The notes beneath the pieces were generated by a model. That model had not been told where the DNA came from, did not search any database, and was given only the letters and a program-made list of their open reading frames with translations. From Lachnospiraceae bacterium (GTDB lineage Bacteria; Bacillota; Clostridia; Lachnospirales; Lachnospiraceae): a DNA stretch of 8,067 bases. The translations under genes were made by a program, and so were the position numbers. Below are positions 6,661 to 8,067 of the stretch, piece after piece; within the stretch, counting starts at the first letter, position 1, and each line of letters starts with the position of its first letter. The stretch covers positions 1 through 8,067 of the forward strand of contig WQST01000112.1 in the NCBI GenBank assembly GCA_009787745.1, read 5' to 3'.

Positions 6661-7470
6661 ATGCTGACAAGTACCGCAAATCCGCGTGTTAAAAGGATCA
6701 TTAAGCTTAATAAAAAAGCCGCCGCCCGCACCGCGGAGCAGGTTTTTGTTATTGAAGGCATTAAGCTGTTCATGGAAGCGCCTGAACAATTAATCAAAGA
6801 GGTTTACATAACTCAAAGTATTTATACAAAATATATCAGCGAACAAAATTTTTCAGACCCACAGCAAGAACTTGTTAATGCGAAATTATTGCGGATTAAT
6901 TATGAAATAGTCAGCGATGATGTTTTCGCCCGTATGTCAGATACACAAACACCTCAAGGTCTCCTCTGTGTCGTCAGGCAAAGGCATTTTGATTTAAACG
7001 GCTTGCCGTTTGCGGGCAATTCATTATATCTCGTGCTTGAAGATATACAAGATCCGGGTAATCTGGGAACGATTTTCCGGACCGCGGAAGCCGCAGGAGT
7101 CGAAGCTGTTATAATGAGCAGGGGTTGTGCTGATATTTACAATCCGAAAACAATCCGTGCAACAATGGGATCGGTTTTTCGGGTCGGATTTGCTTATGTT
7201 GATGATTTATTATTTACCCTAGAGGCCCTTAAGGCTCAAGATATCGAACTATATGCCGCTTGCTTGGATAATTCTGAGTACTATGACAAACTTGATTATC
7301 GGCGTGGAACGGCATTTTTAATTGGCAGTGAGGGACATGGATTAAAGGAAGAGACGAAAAAGACCGCCAAGAATCTTAAAATCCCCATGGGCGGTCAAGT
7401 CGAGTCCCTCAATGCAGCGACAGCAACGGCAATATTATTATTTGAAGCCGCCAGACAAAGGCGAACATAA
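6661..7470 (+). CDS. SpoU/TrmH-family RNA 2'-O-methyltransferase (probably 23S rRNA)
   Basis: This 269-residue SPOUT-class enzyme uses S-adenosylmethionine to methylate a ribose 2'-hydroxyl in rRNA or tRNA. The N-terminal 100 or so residues fit the substrate-binding domain (NPRVKRIIKL at 7-16; FVIEGIKLF at 29-37). The knotted catalytic domain shows motif 1 (LEDIQDPGNLGTIFRTAEAA, 126-145, with N134 and R140), motif 2 (IGSEGHGL, 221-228) and motif 3 (IPMGGQVESLNAATATAILL, 241-260). The length is normal for the rRNA-type subgroup that carries this extra N-terminal domain. The start is ATG 6661 with TAGGAA (6649-6654) at suitable spacing. It follows pfkA by 18 bases and precedes proC by 15, so all three are probably co-transcribed. 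The target nucleotide cannot be told from sequence, so I give no symbol. Confidence 0.93.
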   Translation: MLTSTANPRVKRIIKLNKKAAARTAEQVFVIEGIKLFMEAPEQLIKEVYITQSIYTKYISEQNFSDPQQELVNAKLLRINYEIVSDDVFARMSDTQTPQGLLCVVRQRHFDLNGLPFAGNSLYLVLEDIQDPGNLGTIFRTAEAAGVEAVIMSRGCADIYNPKTIRATMGSVFRVGFAYVDDLLFTLEALKAQDIELYAACLDNSEYYDKLDYRRGTAFLIGSEGHGLKEETKKTAKNLKIPMGGQVESLNAATATAILLFEAARQRRT

Positions 7471-7485
7471 ACGGAGAAATATCAA

Positions 7486-8067
7486 GTGAAAATTACATTC
7501 ATCGGACTTGGAAACATGGCGAGCGCCATGCTGAACGGTATCCTCACAAACAGAATCATTCCACAGGAAAACATCATCGGAACCGATATATCACCCCTAA
7601 TTCGCAACAACGCAAAGAATAACTACGGAATAAATATCGCCGACGACAACCAAACAGCATGTATCGGCGCCGACATTATAATCCTAGCCATCAAACCGCA
7701 AGTCTCTGAAAGCGTCTTAGCTGAAATAAAAGAAAGCATTTCCGCCCAAACAATCGTCCTAAGCATCATGGCAGGAAAAACAATCGCTTGGCTCAGCGAC
7801 AAATTGACCAAGACGGTCAAAATAATCCGCGCCATGCCCAACACCCCCGCGTTGGTTGGTGAAGCAATCAGCGGTGTTTGCCGTAATTCACTTGTAAATG
7901 ATGAAGAAATGGAGAACTGTCTCAATCTGCTTGCAAGCTTTGGAAAGGCCGAGGAAATTCCCGAAACACTAATCGACGCAGTTATCGGCGTATCGGGAAG
8001 CGCCCCCGCTTATGTTTTCATATTTATCGAAGCGTTAGCCGATGCCGCCGTCGCGGCAGGGATGCCG
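7486..8067 (+). CDS. proC: Pyrroline-5-carboxylate reductase, N-terminal 194 residues (3' end outside window)
   Basis: ProC reduces 1-pyrroline-5-carboxylate to L-proline with NAD(P)H, the last step of proline synthesis. The start is GTG 7486, preceded by GGAG (7473-7476) with a 9-base gap; an internal ATG at codon 11 would cut through the Rossmann motif, which rules it out. Motifs: FIGLGNMASAM (5-15, dinucleotide-binding fold), LAIKPQ (67-72), RAMPNTPALVGE (115-126) and the family signature region VSGSAPAYVF..EALADAAVAAGMP (169-194), which reaches the window edge. Families of this type are about 260-280 residues, so about 70-80 C-terminal residues are missing. It is the third gene of the pfkA cluster; nothing in the sequence suggests a metabolic reason for the grouping. 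Confidence 0.96.
   Translation, partial: MKITFIGLGNMASAMLNGILTNRIIPQENIIGTDISPLIRNNAKNNYGINIADDNQTACIGADIIILAIKPQVSESVLAEIKESISAQTIVLSIMAGKTIAWLSDKLTKTVKIIRAMPNTPALVGEAISGVCRNSLVNDEEMENCLNLLASFGKAEEIPETLIDAVIGVSGSAPAYVFIFIEALADAAVAAGMP

Noticed and set aside
7623..7925. A 100-codon minus-strand open frame.
   Set aside because: It is the antisense shadow of proC, whose plus-strand frame is open to the window edge with all family motifs.

Overview
The window looks like a chromosomal segment from an uncultured Firmicute, most likely a member of Clostridia. This rests on the clostridial look of the DnaE and PfkA proteins, on dnaE and pfkA lying near each other (a common clostridial arrangement), on AAGGAG-type ribosome binding sites, and on a moderate-to-low GC content judged by eye. 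No rRNA, tRNA or CRISPR array was seen, so the placement is inference from protein character only.

Layout, left to right: the 3' part of metK (S-adenosylmethionine synthetase); a near-perfect GC-rich hairpin; a complete dnaE (DNA polymerase III alpha, 1158 aa); a short AT-rich convergent gap; plsC (1-acylglycerol-3-phosphate acyltransferase) on the minus strand; a 632-base stretch without an intact gene; then a tight plus-strand cluster of pfkA (6-phosphofructokinase), a SpoU/TrmH-family RNA 2'-O-methyltransferase, and proC (pyrroline-5-carboxylate reductase), which runs off the right edge.

The 632-base stretch between plsC and pfkA is not empty. Read on the minus strand, it encodes the C-terminal catalytic part of a tyrosine recombinase (integrase), broken by at least four in-frame stops. 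It is a dead mobile-element remnant and the most informative hidden feature here. With the inverted plsC, it separates dnaE from pfkA, which are often adjacent in Clostridia. The promoter of the pfkA cluster lies just beyond the decayed end of this remnant, and that promoter plus a strong Shine-Dalgarno site show that pfkA starts at 5647, not at the ATG at 5614.

Most genes are housekeeping: SAM synthesis, replication, phospholipid synthesis, glycolysis, RNA modification and proline synthesis. Points worth a second look are the recombinase pseudogene, unusual residues in the PfkA catalytic loop, a complete set of metal ligands in the DnaE PHP domain, a patchwork of codon use along dnaE, and the hairpin after metK. 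I found no convincing novel multi-gene system.
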